DNA of 38,959 nt. Origin: Gammaproteobacteria bacterium. GTDB taxonomy: Bacteria > Pseudomonadota > Gammaproteobacteria > Pseudomonadales > Halieaceae. The position numbers and the translations under genes are program-made. The stretch spans positions 1 to 38,959 of the forward strand of contig JAUIIQ010000006.1 in the NCBI GenBank assembly GCA_030431585.1. Direction: 5' to 3'. The notes beneath the pieces were generated by a model, which had not been told where the DNA came from, did no database searches, and saw only the letters and a list, made by a program, of their open reading frames with translations. Below are positions 1 through 6,867 of the stretch, one piece after another; position 1 is the stretch's first letter; each line of letters begins with the position of its first letter.

Positions 1-207
1 GGCCAACTCGCCATGCAGGTTGATATCAAGTGCCTGCGTCAAAAGCGCAAGCCCGGCTTCCGCCTGGGCCGGAGCCCCGGCTGCGAGCAGTCCGCACAGA
101 CAACCATGCAAGGTTGAGGGGGAGAGGTCGAGACCCTGGTCGAGCAGGTGATTTGCGACTTCGTCAAAGTCGAAAACGGCGACCTCATCTTCCGGTTGGT
201 ACAGCAT
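1..207 (-). CDS. UPF0149 (YgfB/YecA-like) protein, N-terminal part
   Basis: Partial gene: 69 N-terminal codons are visible and the rest lies beyond the left edge. The start ATG at 207 has an AGGAAT ribosome-binding sequence just upstream on the minus strand. The translation contains FDEVANHLLDQGLDLSPS followed by LHGCLCGLLAAGAP, the N-terminal signature of the UPF0149 family (helical protein of unclear biochemical role; E. coli YgfB). In Pseudomonas and E. coli this gene sits divergently from zapA and heads a pepP-ubiH-ubiI run, which would lie off the left side here. The 156 bp between it and the plus-strand coiled-coil gene carries promoters in at least one direction. Family assignment is confident; function is not established from sequence. 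Confidence 0.85.
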   Translation of the reverse strand, partial: MLYQPEDEVAVFDFDEVANHLLDQGLDLSPSTLHGCLCGLLAAGAPAQAEAGLALLTQALDINLHGELA

Positions 208-300
208 GGCATATTCCTGATAACGCACCCGCGCTGAGACGGGTAACAACACAAAGTAACAAAGTCTGGCAGGCCTTTGATTTTCATTGCTTTTGTGACG

Positions 301-329
301 TTGACCTGAACCAGAAGCGCCCTTATAGT
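301..329 (+). promoter_or_regulatory. Sigma-70 promoter for the ZapB-like/zapA genes
   Basis: TTGACC at 301-306 and TATAGT at 324-329 are separated by exactly 17 bp; each matches the consensus at 5 of 6 positions. Transcription would start near 336, giving a leader of about 28 nt before the ATG at 364. Confidence 0.7.
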
Positions 330-363
330 AAAGTCCCTACAAGGCTAACACCAGTAAAACTCC

Positions 364-564
364 ATGGCAGAAAGACAACTGCAGGCTCTGGACCAGAAGA
401 TCGATCAGCTGATCGAACTCTGCAACGAGCTGAACAGGGAAAATCAGCTGCTCAAGGCCCAGAACGCTGGCTGGCAACAGGAACGTCAGGACCTCATCGA
501 TAAAAATGAACTGGCGCGCTCGAAAGTGGAAGCCATGATCAATCGTCTGCGCACAATGGAGTAA
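364..564 (+). CDS. Small ZapB-like coiled-coil protein (TIGR02449 family)
   Basis: This 66-residue, highly charged protein is predicted to be one continuous coiled coil: leucine/isoleucine heptads run from about residue 6 to 62 (LQALDQKIDQLIELCNELN, then ENQLLKAQN). It belongs to the short TIGR02449 family found immediately upstream of zapA in pseudomonads and relatives. By size and architecture it resembles the Z-ring factor ZapB, so a role in organising FtsZ with the ZapA encoded 4 bp downstream is a reasonable inference, not something the sequence proves. The upstream ribosome-binding site is weak. The tight spacing to zapA suggests co-transcription and translational coupling. Confidence 0.8.
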   Translation: MAERQLQALDQKIDQLIELCNELNRENQLLKAQNAGWQQERQDLIDKNELARSKVEAMINRLRTME

Positions 565-568
565 CCCG

Positions 569-886
569 GTGAGCCAACCCAACACCGTTACGGTAAAAAT
601 ACTCGATAAAGACTACCAGGTCGCCTGCCCCCGGGAGCAGGAGGCCGAGCTGGTCGTGTCGGCGAAGTACCTCGACAAACAGATGAGAAGTATCCGTGAA
701 ACAGGCAAGGTGATAGGCCTGGAGCGCATCGCTGTTATGGCTGCATTGAATATCAGCTACGAGCTTTTGCAGGCCTCTGACCACGGTGATGCGGGTCGCG
801 CGGCCGCCGACACCAGCGCTGTCGACGGCATCAACCGCAAACTGGATGACGCTCTTTACAAACTCCGCCAACTCGAAATCGGCTGA
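569..886 (+). CDS. zapA: Cell division protein ZapA
   Basis: A 105-residue protein of the usual ZapA length. The N-terminal half (VTVKILDKDYQVACPREQE) is the globular ZapA domain that binds FtsZ and promotes protofilament bundling; the C-terminal half, from about residue 65, is the tetramerising helix (KLDDALYKLRQLE). Translation starts at a GTG (569) four bases after the preceding stop, typical of a coupled pair. The 6S RNA gene follows about 65 bp downstream, the same zapA-ssrS-ygfA order as in E. coli and Pseudomonas. Confidence 0.93.
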   Translation: MSQPNTVTVKILDKDYQVACPREQEAELVVSAKYLDKQMRSIRETGKVIGLERIAVMAALNISYELLQASDHGDAGRAAADTSAVDGINRKLDDALYKLRQLEIG

Positions 887-940
887 CCCTTCCCTAAAAT
901 TGCCTGAATTTCAAGGGCGAACTGCAAGCACGGCCTGCGG

Positions 941-946
941 TATACT
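941..946 (+). promoter_or_regulatory. -10 element of the 6S RNA promoter
   Basis: TATACT lies 7 bp upstream of the predicted 5' end of 6S RNA near 953. No good -35 hexamer is visible at the right distance, so only the -10 is annotated. Confidence 0.6.
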
Positions 947-952
947 ATCCAC

Positions 953-1134
953 GGATCCCTGGCGTATGCGCCAGGCAGACAGTCCTCGAGCCGATAATGT
1001 TATATCCGGGGGCCTCTCGTTGCTGTTGGTGTGCAAGTCCGGCATGACCGGAAAGCCTTATACAGTGCAGGCGCCTCCACCTTGAACCGTCGGGTTCAAG
1101 GGCAGCGCTGTCAGCGGTACGCCGGGAATCTCTT
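953..1134 (+). ncRNA. ssrS: 6S RNA
   Basis: About 182 nt between zapA and ygfA match the gammaproteobacterial 6S RNA pattern. The 5' arm (GATCCCTGGCG, 955-965) pairs with the 3' arm (CGCCGGGAATC, 1120-1130) to close the molecule. The conserved segment GAGCCGAT lies at 988-995. The 3' half carries AAGCCTTATACAGTGC and the hairpin ACCTTGAACCGTCGGGTTCAAGGG characteristic arms around 1080-1101. 6S RNA mimics an open promoter and sequesters sigma-70 RNA polymerase in stationary phase. By alignment with E. coli, the product-RNA start site corresponds to T995 at position ~43, which supports the 5' end chosen. The 3' end touches the ygfA start codon at 1138, so 6S is probably processed from, or terminates ahead of, a joint ssrS-ygfA transcript. 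Confidence 0.93.
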
Positions 1135-1137
1135 ACC

Positions 1138-1728
1138 ATGCACACACACTCCAGCCAGAAAGCTGTCCTGCGTCGGCAACTTCGACAGCAACGGCAGGCG
1201 CTGGATGCCACGCAGCGCGCCGACGCTGCAGCAGCCGTGGGAGAACACCTCACTACACTGCCGGCACTGCTCAAGGCCAATCACATTGCCACTTATTTCG
1301 CTGCCGACGGAGAGATCGACCCTGCTGTCGCGGTCCGCTTATTGCGCGAGCGGGGTAAACACATCTACCTCCCGGTTATACGCGAACGCAACACTCTGGC
1401 TTTTGCACTCTGGGCGCCGGAAGATGAATTGGCTCCCAATCGATTCGGGATTCCAGAACCCCTGACGCAGGCCGAGGCAGTCCACGCAAAGGCGCTGGAC
1501 GCCATTCTGTTACCTCTGGTGGGATGGGATAGACGTGGCGCACGCCTGGGTATGGGCGGCGGCTTCTACGATCGCAGTCTGCAGGGCGCAGGCCCGATCC
1601 TCAAGATCGGTCTGGCGTACGCCTGCCAGCACGTACCGGTGCTACCGGTTGAGACGTGGGATATCAGCCTGGATTATGTGGCGACAGAGGAAGAACTGGT
1701 GGACTGCACAGCAGCCAAAGGCCGCTAG
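1138..1728 (+). CDS. ygfA: 5-formyltetrahydrofolate cyclo-ligase
   Basis: A 196-residue protein of the 5-FCL/MTHFS family, which converts 5-formyl-THF to 5,10-methenyl-THF with ATP in one-carbon metabolism. The diagnostic C-terminal block LLPLVGWDRRGARLGMGGG-FYDR (about residues 123-146) contains the ATP-binding glycine-rich loop. The N-terminal LRRQLRQQRQAL segment is typical of the basic start of the family. The ATG at 1138 is only a few bases from the 3' end of 6S RNA, and the best ribosome-binding match (GGGAA, 1123-1127) is part of the 6S closing stem. The conserved ssrS-ygfA pairing in gammaproteobacteria is kept here. Its stop codon overlaps the end of a convergent small gene by 4 bp. 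Confidence 0.94.
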   Translation: MHTHSSQKAVLRRQLRQQRQALDATQRADAAAAVGEHLTTLPALLKANHIATYFAADGEIDPAVAVRLLRERGKHIYLPVIRERNTLAFALWAPEDELAPNRFGIPEPLTQAEAVHAKALDAILLPLVGWDRRGARLGMGGGFYDRSLQGAGPILKIGLAYACQHVPVLPVETWDISLDYVATEEELVDCTAAKGR

Positions 1729-1874
1729 TTGATGATAACGCCGGCCTGCAGGCCGGAAGCGGGCTCAGCCACCGTATTGTTTGCCGCCATGGGCAACATC
1801 AGGGTCACGACAACACCGAGTCCAAATACCGCCATCAAAATTACCATCAGATCTGGTTTACGCTTCACTTCCAC
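1725..1874 (-). CDS. 49-residue single-pass membrane protein, unknown function
   Basis: A short reading frame with a GTG start at 1874 preceded by an in-frame stop and by AGAGAG a few bases upstream as ribosome-binding sequence. The translation begins MEVKRKPDLMVILMAVFGLG and continues VVVTLMLPMAANNTVAEPAS, ending GLQAGVIIN. It has a positively charged N-terminus (K4, R5, K6), a hydrophobic segment at about residues 9-30 that would span the inner membrane, and a short polar tail. The positive-inside rule would put the tail in the periplasm. I cannot name a function. It converges on ygfA with a 4-bp overlap of stop codons. Clean amino-acid composition and a proper start support a real gene; comparative data would settle it. 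Confidence 0.62.
   Translation of the reverse strand: MEVKRKPDLMVILMAVFGLGVVVTLMLPMAANNTVAEPASGLQAGVIIN
1741..1756. repeat. Perfect 16-bp palindrome CCGGCCTGCAGGCCGG
   Basis: A perfect inverted repeat 12 bp past the ygfA stop and inside the last codons of the convergent 49-residue gene. A 14/16 match lies at the maeB end (23241-23256). There is no T-run, so it is not a classical intrinsic terminator. Confidence 0.6.
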
Positions 1875-2068
1875 TTACTCTCTTCTAATATGCCCCCGGA
1901 AGGGACTTCCTTGCTGAGCCCTTGTCGCAAGCGCCCACCGGGAGAAACAAGCACTAACCTTTGTAATTATTTCACAAAAATAGAAAATGTCCACAAATGA
2001 GCTGAGAAAACTGGGTTATGACGCCTTTTCCGCCATTTTTCCGCCTTTTCCCACCCGTTAGCGCCCGC

Positions 2069-3598
2069 TCAGGTGTCTCGTCTACCAAGATACAATTGAT
2101 ACGCGAGGTTATCAGTCTCGTCCCAGAAGCGGAAACCAATATCCTCCAGGGCCGCGGCAAACTCCTTGTGCTCCTGGGGCAGAACGCCGACGCCAACCAG
2201 GATACGTCCAAAAGCGGCGCCGTGGTTTCGGTAATGAAACATGGAAATATTCCAGCGCTGGCCTAACCCTGAAAGGAACTTCGCCAGAGCACCCGGGCGC
2301 TCCGGGAACTCAACCCGGTAAACGCGCTCGTGTTCCAGCGCTCCGGGAGCGTGCCCGCCCACCATGTATCGCACATGCAGCTTGGCGACCTCATTGTCAG
2401 TGAGGTCAGCCACGGCGTAACCTTTCTGGCTCAGAGTTGCCAGCAGCTCAGCGAGGTCTTCACCACCGGGCACAACAGACAAGCCGACAAAAACCTGTGC
2501 CGAGGCGCTATCTGCATAGCGGTAATTGAATTCGGTAATATTTCGCCTGCCCAGGGCATTGCAGAAGGTGCGAAAACTGCCGGGCTTCTCAGGAATGGTC
2601 ACGGACAATACGGCTTCGCGTTGCTCGCCGATTTCCGTGCGTTCCGATATGTAGCGCAGTCGATCGAAATTGGTATTGGCGCCGCTCACTATCGCCAACA
2701 GGTCTGCATCCGCCACACCCTCGCGTTCAACATACTGTTTCAGCCCAGCCAGCGCCAAAGCCCCGGCCGGTTCAGCGATGCTGCGTGTATCCTCGAAGAT
2801 ATCCTTGATCGCGGCGCACATTTCATCGGTCCCAACGGTGAGCACCTCATCCACCAGGTGACGCACAACGCGGAAGGTCTCCTTGCCAACCTGCGCCACC
2901 GCGCAGCCATCGGCAAACAAACCGACCTCAGGGAGTACCGCGCGGCGGCCCCGCTCCAGTGCCAGTTTAAGGCAGGCCGCGTCTTCGGGTTCAACGCCTA
3001 TTACTTTGGTTTGCGGCCAGACGTATTTCACGTAAGCCGCCACTCCCGCCAGCAAACCACCACCACCGACTGGAACAAATATCGCATCAAGCGGTTGCTG
3101 GTGCTGCCGTACGATTTCCATACCCACCGTGCCCTGACCTGCAATCACGTCCGGATCATCAAACGGGTGAACATAGGTCATCCCCTTTTCCGCCACCAGC
3201 TGCATGGCATATTCAGCCGCCTCGTCATAGGAGTCGCCACGCAGTATCACCCGCGCCCCACGGCGGCGTACCGCATCAACCTTGATCTGTGGCGTGGTGC
3301 GCGGCATCACAATGCTCGCCTTGACGTTCAGTTTCTGGGCCGCCATCGCCAGCCCCTGAGCATGGTTCCCGGCTGACGCGGCAACCACACCGAGAGCTCT
3401 CTGCTCTTCGCTGAGCCGATTCATCTTGTTGTAGGCACCGCGCAACTTGAAGGAAAACACTGGCTGCAGGTCTTCCCGTTTTAACCAGACGCGGTTGTCC
3501 AGACGTCGAGACATCAGTTCGGCCAGGTCCACCGGCGTCTCTTTGGCCACGTCGTAGACACGGGCATCGAGAATGCGCTTGATGTATGACTGGGGCAT
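2069..3598 (-). CDS. ilvA: Threonine ammonia-lyase, biosynthetic
   Basis: A 509-residue PLP enzyme that deaminates threonine to 2-oxobutanoate, the first step of isoleucine synthesis. The PLP lysine is K51 in PVFSFKLRGAYNKM. The substrate motif SAGNHAQG and the phosphate-binding glycine loop VPVGGGGLLAG follow in the catalytic domain (about 1-320). Two ACT-like regulatory repeats occupy about 325-505 (the second begins at RVEFPERPGALAKFLS), typical of the isoleucine-inhibited form. I prefer the ATG at 3598, which aligns with homologues beginning near the YIKRIL segment; an upstream TTG at 3631 would add 11 residues without a better ribosome site. The gene is divergent from rpiA, as in Pseudomonas. 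The 194 bp downstream (1875-2068) holds no recognisable gene or terminator. Confidence 0.95.
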   Translation of the reverse strand: MPQSYIKRILDARVYDVAKETPVDLAELMSRRLDNRVWLKREDLQPVFSFKLRGAYNKMNRLSEEQRALGVVAASAGNHAQGLAMAAQKLNVKASIVMPRTTPQIKVDAVRRRGARVILRGDSYDEAAEYAMQLVAEKGMTYVHPFDDPDVIAGQGTVGMEIVRQHQQPLDAIFVPVGGGGLLAGVAAYVKYVWPQTKVIGVEPEDAACLKLALERGRRAVLPEVGLFADGCAVAQVGKETFRVVRHLVDEVLTVGTDEMCAAIKDIFEDTRSIAEPAGALALAGLKQYVEREGVADADLLAIVSGANTNFDRLRYISERTEIGEQREAVLSVTIPEKPGSFRTFCNALGRRNITEFNYRYADSASAQVFVGLSVVPGGEDLAELLATLSQKGYAVADLTDNEVAKLHVRYMVGGHAPGALEHERVYRVEFPERPGALAKFLSGLGQRWNISMFHYRNHGAAFGRILVGVGVLPQEHKEFAAALEDIGFRFWDETDNLAYQLYLGRRDT

Positions 3599-3703
3599 CG
3601 ATTCGTATCCAGTATTGGGGAAAAGCGGCAATGTTAAAGAAGCCTGAAGAGTTTTACACCCCGGCGAGGGTGCAATATTACTGCCGCTGGCAACACTGTG
3701 GCC

Positions 3704-3709
3704 TATAAT
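3704..3709 (+). promoter_or_regulatory. -10 element (TATAAT) for rpiA
   Basis: A consensus TATAAT lies 33 bp upstream of the rpiA ATG, predicting a start near 3716. The -35 region is poor. The surrounding CCTATAATAGG is nearly self-complementary, so it could also serve the divergent ilvA direction. Confidence 0.55.
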
Positions 3710-3742
3710 AGGGCTTTTGCCAACAGGCAGGAGCGCCAGATA

Positions 3743-4417
3743 ATGACGCAGGATGAACTAAAGCAAGCAGTGGCGGCAGCGGCGCTGGCATACATCAAGC
3801 CAAAGATCGACGACGATAGCGTCATCGGCATAGGCACAGGCTCAACCGCAAACCTGTTCATCGATTGCCTGGCTGAGATACGCGGTCATATCAATGCAAC
3901 CGTTGCCAGCTCAGAGGCATCCGCAGCGCGTCTCAAAAACCATGGCATTCCCGTATACGACCTGAACGCGGTGGACCAGGTGGATTTCTACATTGACGGA
4001 GCCGACGAGGCCAATCGCGCGTTACAACTGATCAAGGGAGGAGGCGCGGCGCTGACTCGTGAAAAGATCGTCACCGCCGTCGCCAGGGAGTTTATCTGCA
4101 TCGCCGACGAATCCAAGCTGGTGCACACCCTCGGCACTTTCCCCCTCCCGGTAGAGGTCATTCCAATGGCACGCAGTTACGTGGCCCGTGAGCTGGTTAA
4201 ACTGGGCGGGGACCCGGTATACCGTGATGGAGTGGTCACCGATAACGGCAACATCATACTCGACGTTTACAATTTCCCCATAGCCCAACCCCTGGCGACA
4301 GAAGCAAAGATCAATAATATTACCGGTGTGGTGACCAACGGCCTGTTTGCGCTCAAGCCAGCGGACGTGCTGTTGTTGGGCACCCCCGATGGTGTGAAAA
4401 CACTCTATGCCGAATAG
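3743..4417 (+). CDS. rpiA: Ribose-5-phosphate isomerase A
   Basis: A 224-residue enzyme interconverting ribose-5-phosphate and ribulose-5-phosphate in the pentose phosphate pathway. The phosphate-binding segment [13 protein letters not shown] is at residues 29-41, the active-site IDGADE at 84-89, and [11 protein letters not shown], with the general-base glutamate E107, at 98-108. The ATG at 3743 is preceded by AGGAG (3729-3733) nine bases away, which favours it over the upstream in-frame start at 3698. That upstream start would also lie at or before the predicted transcription start. Length equals the usual RpiA (about 220). It ends six bases from the convergent acyltransferase gene. Confidence 0.96.
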   Translation: MTQDELKQAVAAAALAYIKPKIDDDSVIGIGTGSTANLFIDCLAEIRGHINATVASSEASAARLKNHGIPVYDLNAVDQVDFYIDGADEANRALQLIKGGGAALTREKIVTAVAREFICIADESKLVHTLGTFPLPVEVIPMARSYVARELVKLGGDPVYRDGVVTDNGNIILDVYNFPIAQPLATEAKINNITGVVTNGLFALKPADVLLLGTPDGVKTLYAE

Positions 4418-4423
4418 GCCGGG

Positions 4424-5149
4424 TCAACGGATTTTTGAACGCGGATAAATCACCGACCACAGCCAGCGCCAGATACTGTTGTCCGCAAGCACTTCTTCAT
4501 TTATCGCGTCGAAGAAGCGCTCCAGTGCCTCCGGGTCGGCGAAATAGTCCATACGCGTGACAAAACCCCGCTCGGGGTCCAGCTCTTTCACTACTTTTGC
4601 CGGATTACCGGCAACGACCACGTTGGCTGGCACATCGCGGGTGACTACGGCGCGTGCAGCAACCACCGAGTTATCACCAATGGTCACACCTTTGAGGACG
4701 CAAGACCCATCCCCCAGCCACACGTTGCGACCAATATGCACTGGCGTCGGATGCGGATCACGTTCAGTGCGGTCATAGATCATATGCCAGTCCGAATCCG
4801 TCACATAGGCGCCGTTGGCGAACATGGTACCGTCGCCGATAACCACTTCGTCGCTGGCACTGATGCGCGACCCCGGGCTCATCAAAACGCAGTCGCCGAT
4901 GTCGACACGACCCTGGCCCTGTTCGCGACCCCATACGCCAATCTCCACCTGGTGCATGGGCTCTCCTATGGCAGTGAAGGAACGCCCGATGGAGATGTTG
5001 TTGCCTGATATATTCACATACCAGGGCTTCATTATGGTGTGGTAGGGCCCCAGGGATTCACATTCTGGCCGCAGAAAGTACTCCGCATACCAATGGCGGA
5101 ATCGCAGGTAACGCTTTTTCAGCCACCACGGCCGTAGATCCTTGCGCAT
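4424..5149 (-). CDS. Hexapeptide-repeat (LbH) acyltransferase
   Basis: A 241-residue protein from the ATG at 5149. Residues about 50-205 form left-handed beta-helix hexapeptide repeats (INISIG-type turns, VDIGDCVLMSPGSRI, VVIGDGTMFANGAYV, VHIGRNVWLGDGSCV, VTIGDNSVVAARAVV), ending in the typical VPANVVVAGNPAKVVK cap. This is the CysE/LacA/maltose O-acetyltransferase fold; the acceptor (sugar, antibiotic or glycan) cannot be read from sequence. A helical C-terminal extension (about 210-241) follows. The frame stays open to 5284, but that longer version would overlap the divergent methyltransferase by 65 bp and lacks family resemblance, so I take the internal start, whose ribosome site is weak. 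No sugar or lipopolysaccharide cluster surrounds it. Confidence 0.8.
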   Translation of the reverse strand: MRKDLRPWWLKKRYLRFRHWYAEYFLRPECESLGPYHTIMKPWYVNISGNNISIGRSFTAIGEPMHQVEIGVWGREQGQGRVDIGDCVLMSPGSRISASDEVVIGDGTMFANGAYVTDSDWHMIYDRTERDPHPTPVHIGRNVWLGDGSCVLKGVTIGDNSVVAARAVVTRDVPANVVVAGNPAKVVKELDPERGFVTRMDYFADPEALERFFDAINEEVLADNSIWRWLWSVIYPRSKIR

Positions 5150-5219
5150 GAATACGTATTGCTCGCTGTGTTTACGTGAGTATGAGGCGTTATCATGGCA
5201 ACCAAGGTGACGAACATCA

Positions 5220-5924
5220 ATGAATAAGCATCCATCGCGCATGCCACAAAGCAGCCTCGAGCTCTCACGAACGGTACTCAGCAACCAGTCCGGGCCACAT
5301 CCGCGGCTGGCCAGAACCGTTTCGCGACATCTTCACAGCGAATTCAAACGTCCCGTTGCAACACATTCGGAGCGAGCCTATGCCGAGCTTGCAGCTTCGT
5401 TACAACGGGATCCGCGACCTCTGATACTGGATTCGTTCTGCGGCACCGGCCAGAGCACCCGCATGCTCGCACAGCAACACCCCCAGGCGCTGGTAGCCGG
5501 CATAGACCAGTCCGCACACCGCCTGTCCAGGCACCAGGCTGATCATGACGGGAACTACCTGCTGCTGCACGCCAGTGCAGAGGATATCTGGCAATTGCTG
5601 TGGCGCGACGGTTACCGCGTGCAACACCACTATCTGCTCTACCCCAACCCCTGGCCAAAGGGCAAACACCTGCAGCGTCGCGTTCACGGTCACGCCAGTT
5701 TCGCCCTGCTGCTGCGATTGGGCGGTGCCGTCGAATTGCGCAGCAACTGGCAACTGTACGCGGAAGAATTTGGTGTGGCCATGCACCTTGCCGGGCGCCG
5801 GGGATACCTTACCCGCATCACCGGCGAACCACCTCTTACCCTGTTTGAAGAAAAATACCGCCGCAGTGGACACCAGCTGTGGTGTTATCGAGCCGGCCCG
5901 GCCGTGACGAAACCCGACGAATAG
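5220..5924 (+). CDS. TrmB-like class I SAM-dependent methyltransferase
   Basis: A 234-residue Rossmann methyltransferase. SAM motif I is DSFCGTGQST (71-80) and the motif II acidic residue is in AGIDQS (93-98). The stretch YPNPWPKGKHLQRR (141-154) and the C-terminal LTLFEEKYRRSGHQLW (206-221) are clear relatives of tRNA (guanine-N7) methyltransferase TrmB (PDPWxKxRHxKRR; TKFExxxxxxGHxxW). The usual Asp of PDPW is Asn here and the N-terminal portion is unlike typical TrmB, so this looks like a diverged paralogue; RNA methylation is plausible but the substrate is open. The start at 5220 has AGGTG ten bases upstream. It lies 33 bp before cysE and may be co-transcribed with it. Confidence 0.78.
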   Translation: MNKHPSRMPQSSLELSRTVLSNQSGPHPRLARTVSRHLHSEFKRPVATHSERAYAELAASLQRDPRPLILDSFCGTGQSTRMLAQQHPQALVAGIDQSAHRLSRHQADHDGNYLLLHASAEDIWQLLWRDGYRVQHHYLLYPNPWPKGKHLQRRVHGHASFALLLRLGGAVELRSNWQLYAEEFGVAMHLAGRRGYLTRITGEPPLTLFEEKYRRSGHQLWCYRAGPAVTKPDE

Positions 5925-5942
5925 GCTAAAGTCCCGGGTCGC

Positions 5943-5950
5943 AAAGGAGG
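5943..5950 (+). promoter_or_regulatory. Near-perfect Shine-Dalgarno of cysE
   Basis: AAAGGAGG sits seven bases before the cysE ATG at 5958. It is the strongest ribosome-binding site in this region and fixes the start. Confidence 0.85.
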
Positions 5951-5957
5951 TAGCGTC

Positions 5958-6773
5958 ATGTCCAAGCAGCAACAGGACCCGGTGTGGGAAAGAATTCTTG
6001 AAGAAACCCGGGTAAACGCACAGCAAGAGCCTGTACTAGCCAGTTTCCTGCACTCTACTATTCTCAACCACGATAGCCTTGAGTGCGCACTGAGCTTCCA
6101 CCTGGCCAGTCAGTTGGACAGCCCGACGGTGACTTCGCTACTGTTGCGCGAAGTCATGTTGCACGCAATGCGCGCCGATAGAGGCATCTCCGATGCGGTG
6201 CGCGCGGATCTGCTGGCCGTGGTGGACCGCGACTCGGCCTGCCATGAGCTTTACATACCATTCCTGTATTTCAAGGGCTTCCACGCCTTGCAGAGCCACC
6301 GCATAGGCCACTGGCTGTGGCATAACAACCGGCAGTCGATGGCGCTGTTTTTCCAGAACAGAGTGTCGGTCAAGTTCGGCGTAGACATACACCCCGCCGC
6401 AAGGATGGGCAGGGGCATAATGCTTGACCATGCGACTGGACTGGTTATCGGTGAAACGGCCGTCGTCGGCAACAATGTTTCCATTCTGCAGTCCGTTACC
6501 CTGGGCGGCACCGGGAAAGAAGACGGCGACCGGCACCCGAAGATCGGCGATGGCGTATTGATCAGCGCCGGGGCCAAAATTCTTGGCAACATAACCGTGG
6601 GCGAAGGCGCCAAGGTTGGCGCCGGCAGCGTCGTACTGGAAAACGTGCCTCCTCATACAACAGTCGCCGGTGTGCCGGCAAAGGTAGTAGGCCGGCCCGG
6701 GTCAGAAGCCCCTGCGCTGGACATGGATCACGATTTTTGCTGCGACGGCAACGATGTGTCGGAGGCGATCTGA
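5958..6773 (+). CDS. cysE: Serine O-acetyltransferase
   Basis: A 271-residue enzyme making O-acetylserine from serine and acetyl-CoA, the committed step of cysteine synthesis. Residues 1-140 are the helical SATase domain. The left-handed beta-helix follows, with the signature DIHPAARMGRGIMLDHATG; H158 corresponds to catalytic H158 of the E. coli enzyme and D157 precedes it. GGTGKEDGDRHPKIGDG is the acetyl-CoA-loop region, and VPPHTTVAGVPAKVVG ends the helix. The C-terminal tail ends in DVSEAI; the terminal isoleucine is the feature by which CysE docks into CysK in the cysteine synthase complex. Length matches E. coli CysE (273). Confidence 0.96.
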   Translation: MSKQQQDPVWERILEETRVNAQQEPVLASFLHSTILNHDSLECALSFHLASQLDSPTVTSLLLREVMLHAMRADRGISDAVRADLLAVVDRDSACHELYIPFLYFKGFHALQSHRIGHWLWHNNRQSMALFFQNRVSVKFGVDIHPAARMGRGIMLDHATGLVIGETAVVGNNVSILQSVTLGGTGKEDGDRHPKIGDGVLISAGAKILGNITVGEGAKVGAGSVVLENVPPHTTVAGVPAKVVGRPGSEAPALDMDHDFCCDGNDVSEAI

Positions 6774-6797
6774 CATAGCCTGAAGGCGTCTGCGGGA

Positions 6798-6833
6798 GCG
6801 GCTCAGCCGCCCCGGGAACGGCGGGAGCCGCCG
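6798..6833. repeat. Two GC-rich hairpins between convergent cysE and hemE
   Basis: GCGGCTCAGCCGC (6798-6810) is a perfect inverted repeat, and CGGCGGGAGCCGCCG (6819-6833) has a 6-bp stem with a GAG loop. They fill the 94-bp gap between the two stop codons. There are no T-runs, so they may stall or protect 3' ends in both directions rather than act as classical terminators. Confidence 0.5.
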
Positions 6834-6867
6834 GCAGGCGAAGGCGAACGCTCACCGGTGGACTTTC

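Noticed and set aside
2330-3376. 348-codon open frame on the plus strand
   Set aside because: It is antisense to ilvA, whose catalytic and regulatory motifs are intact; composition and lack of any motif mark it as a shadow frame of GC-rich coding DNA.
5150-5284. N-terminal extension of the hexapeptide acyltransferase
   Set aside because: It would overlap the divergent methyltransferase by 65 bp and looks unlike the family.
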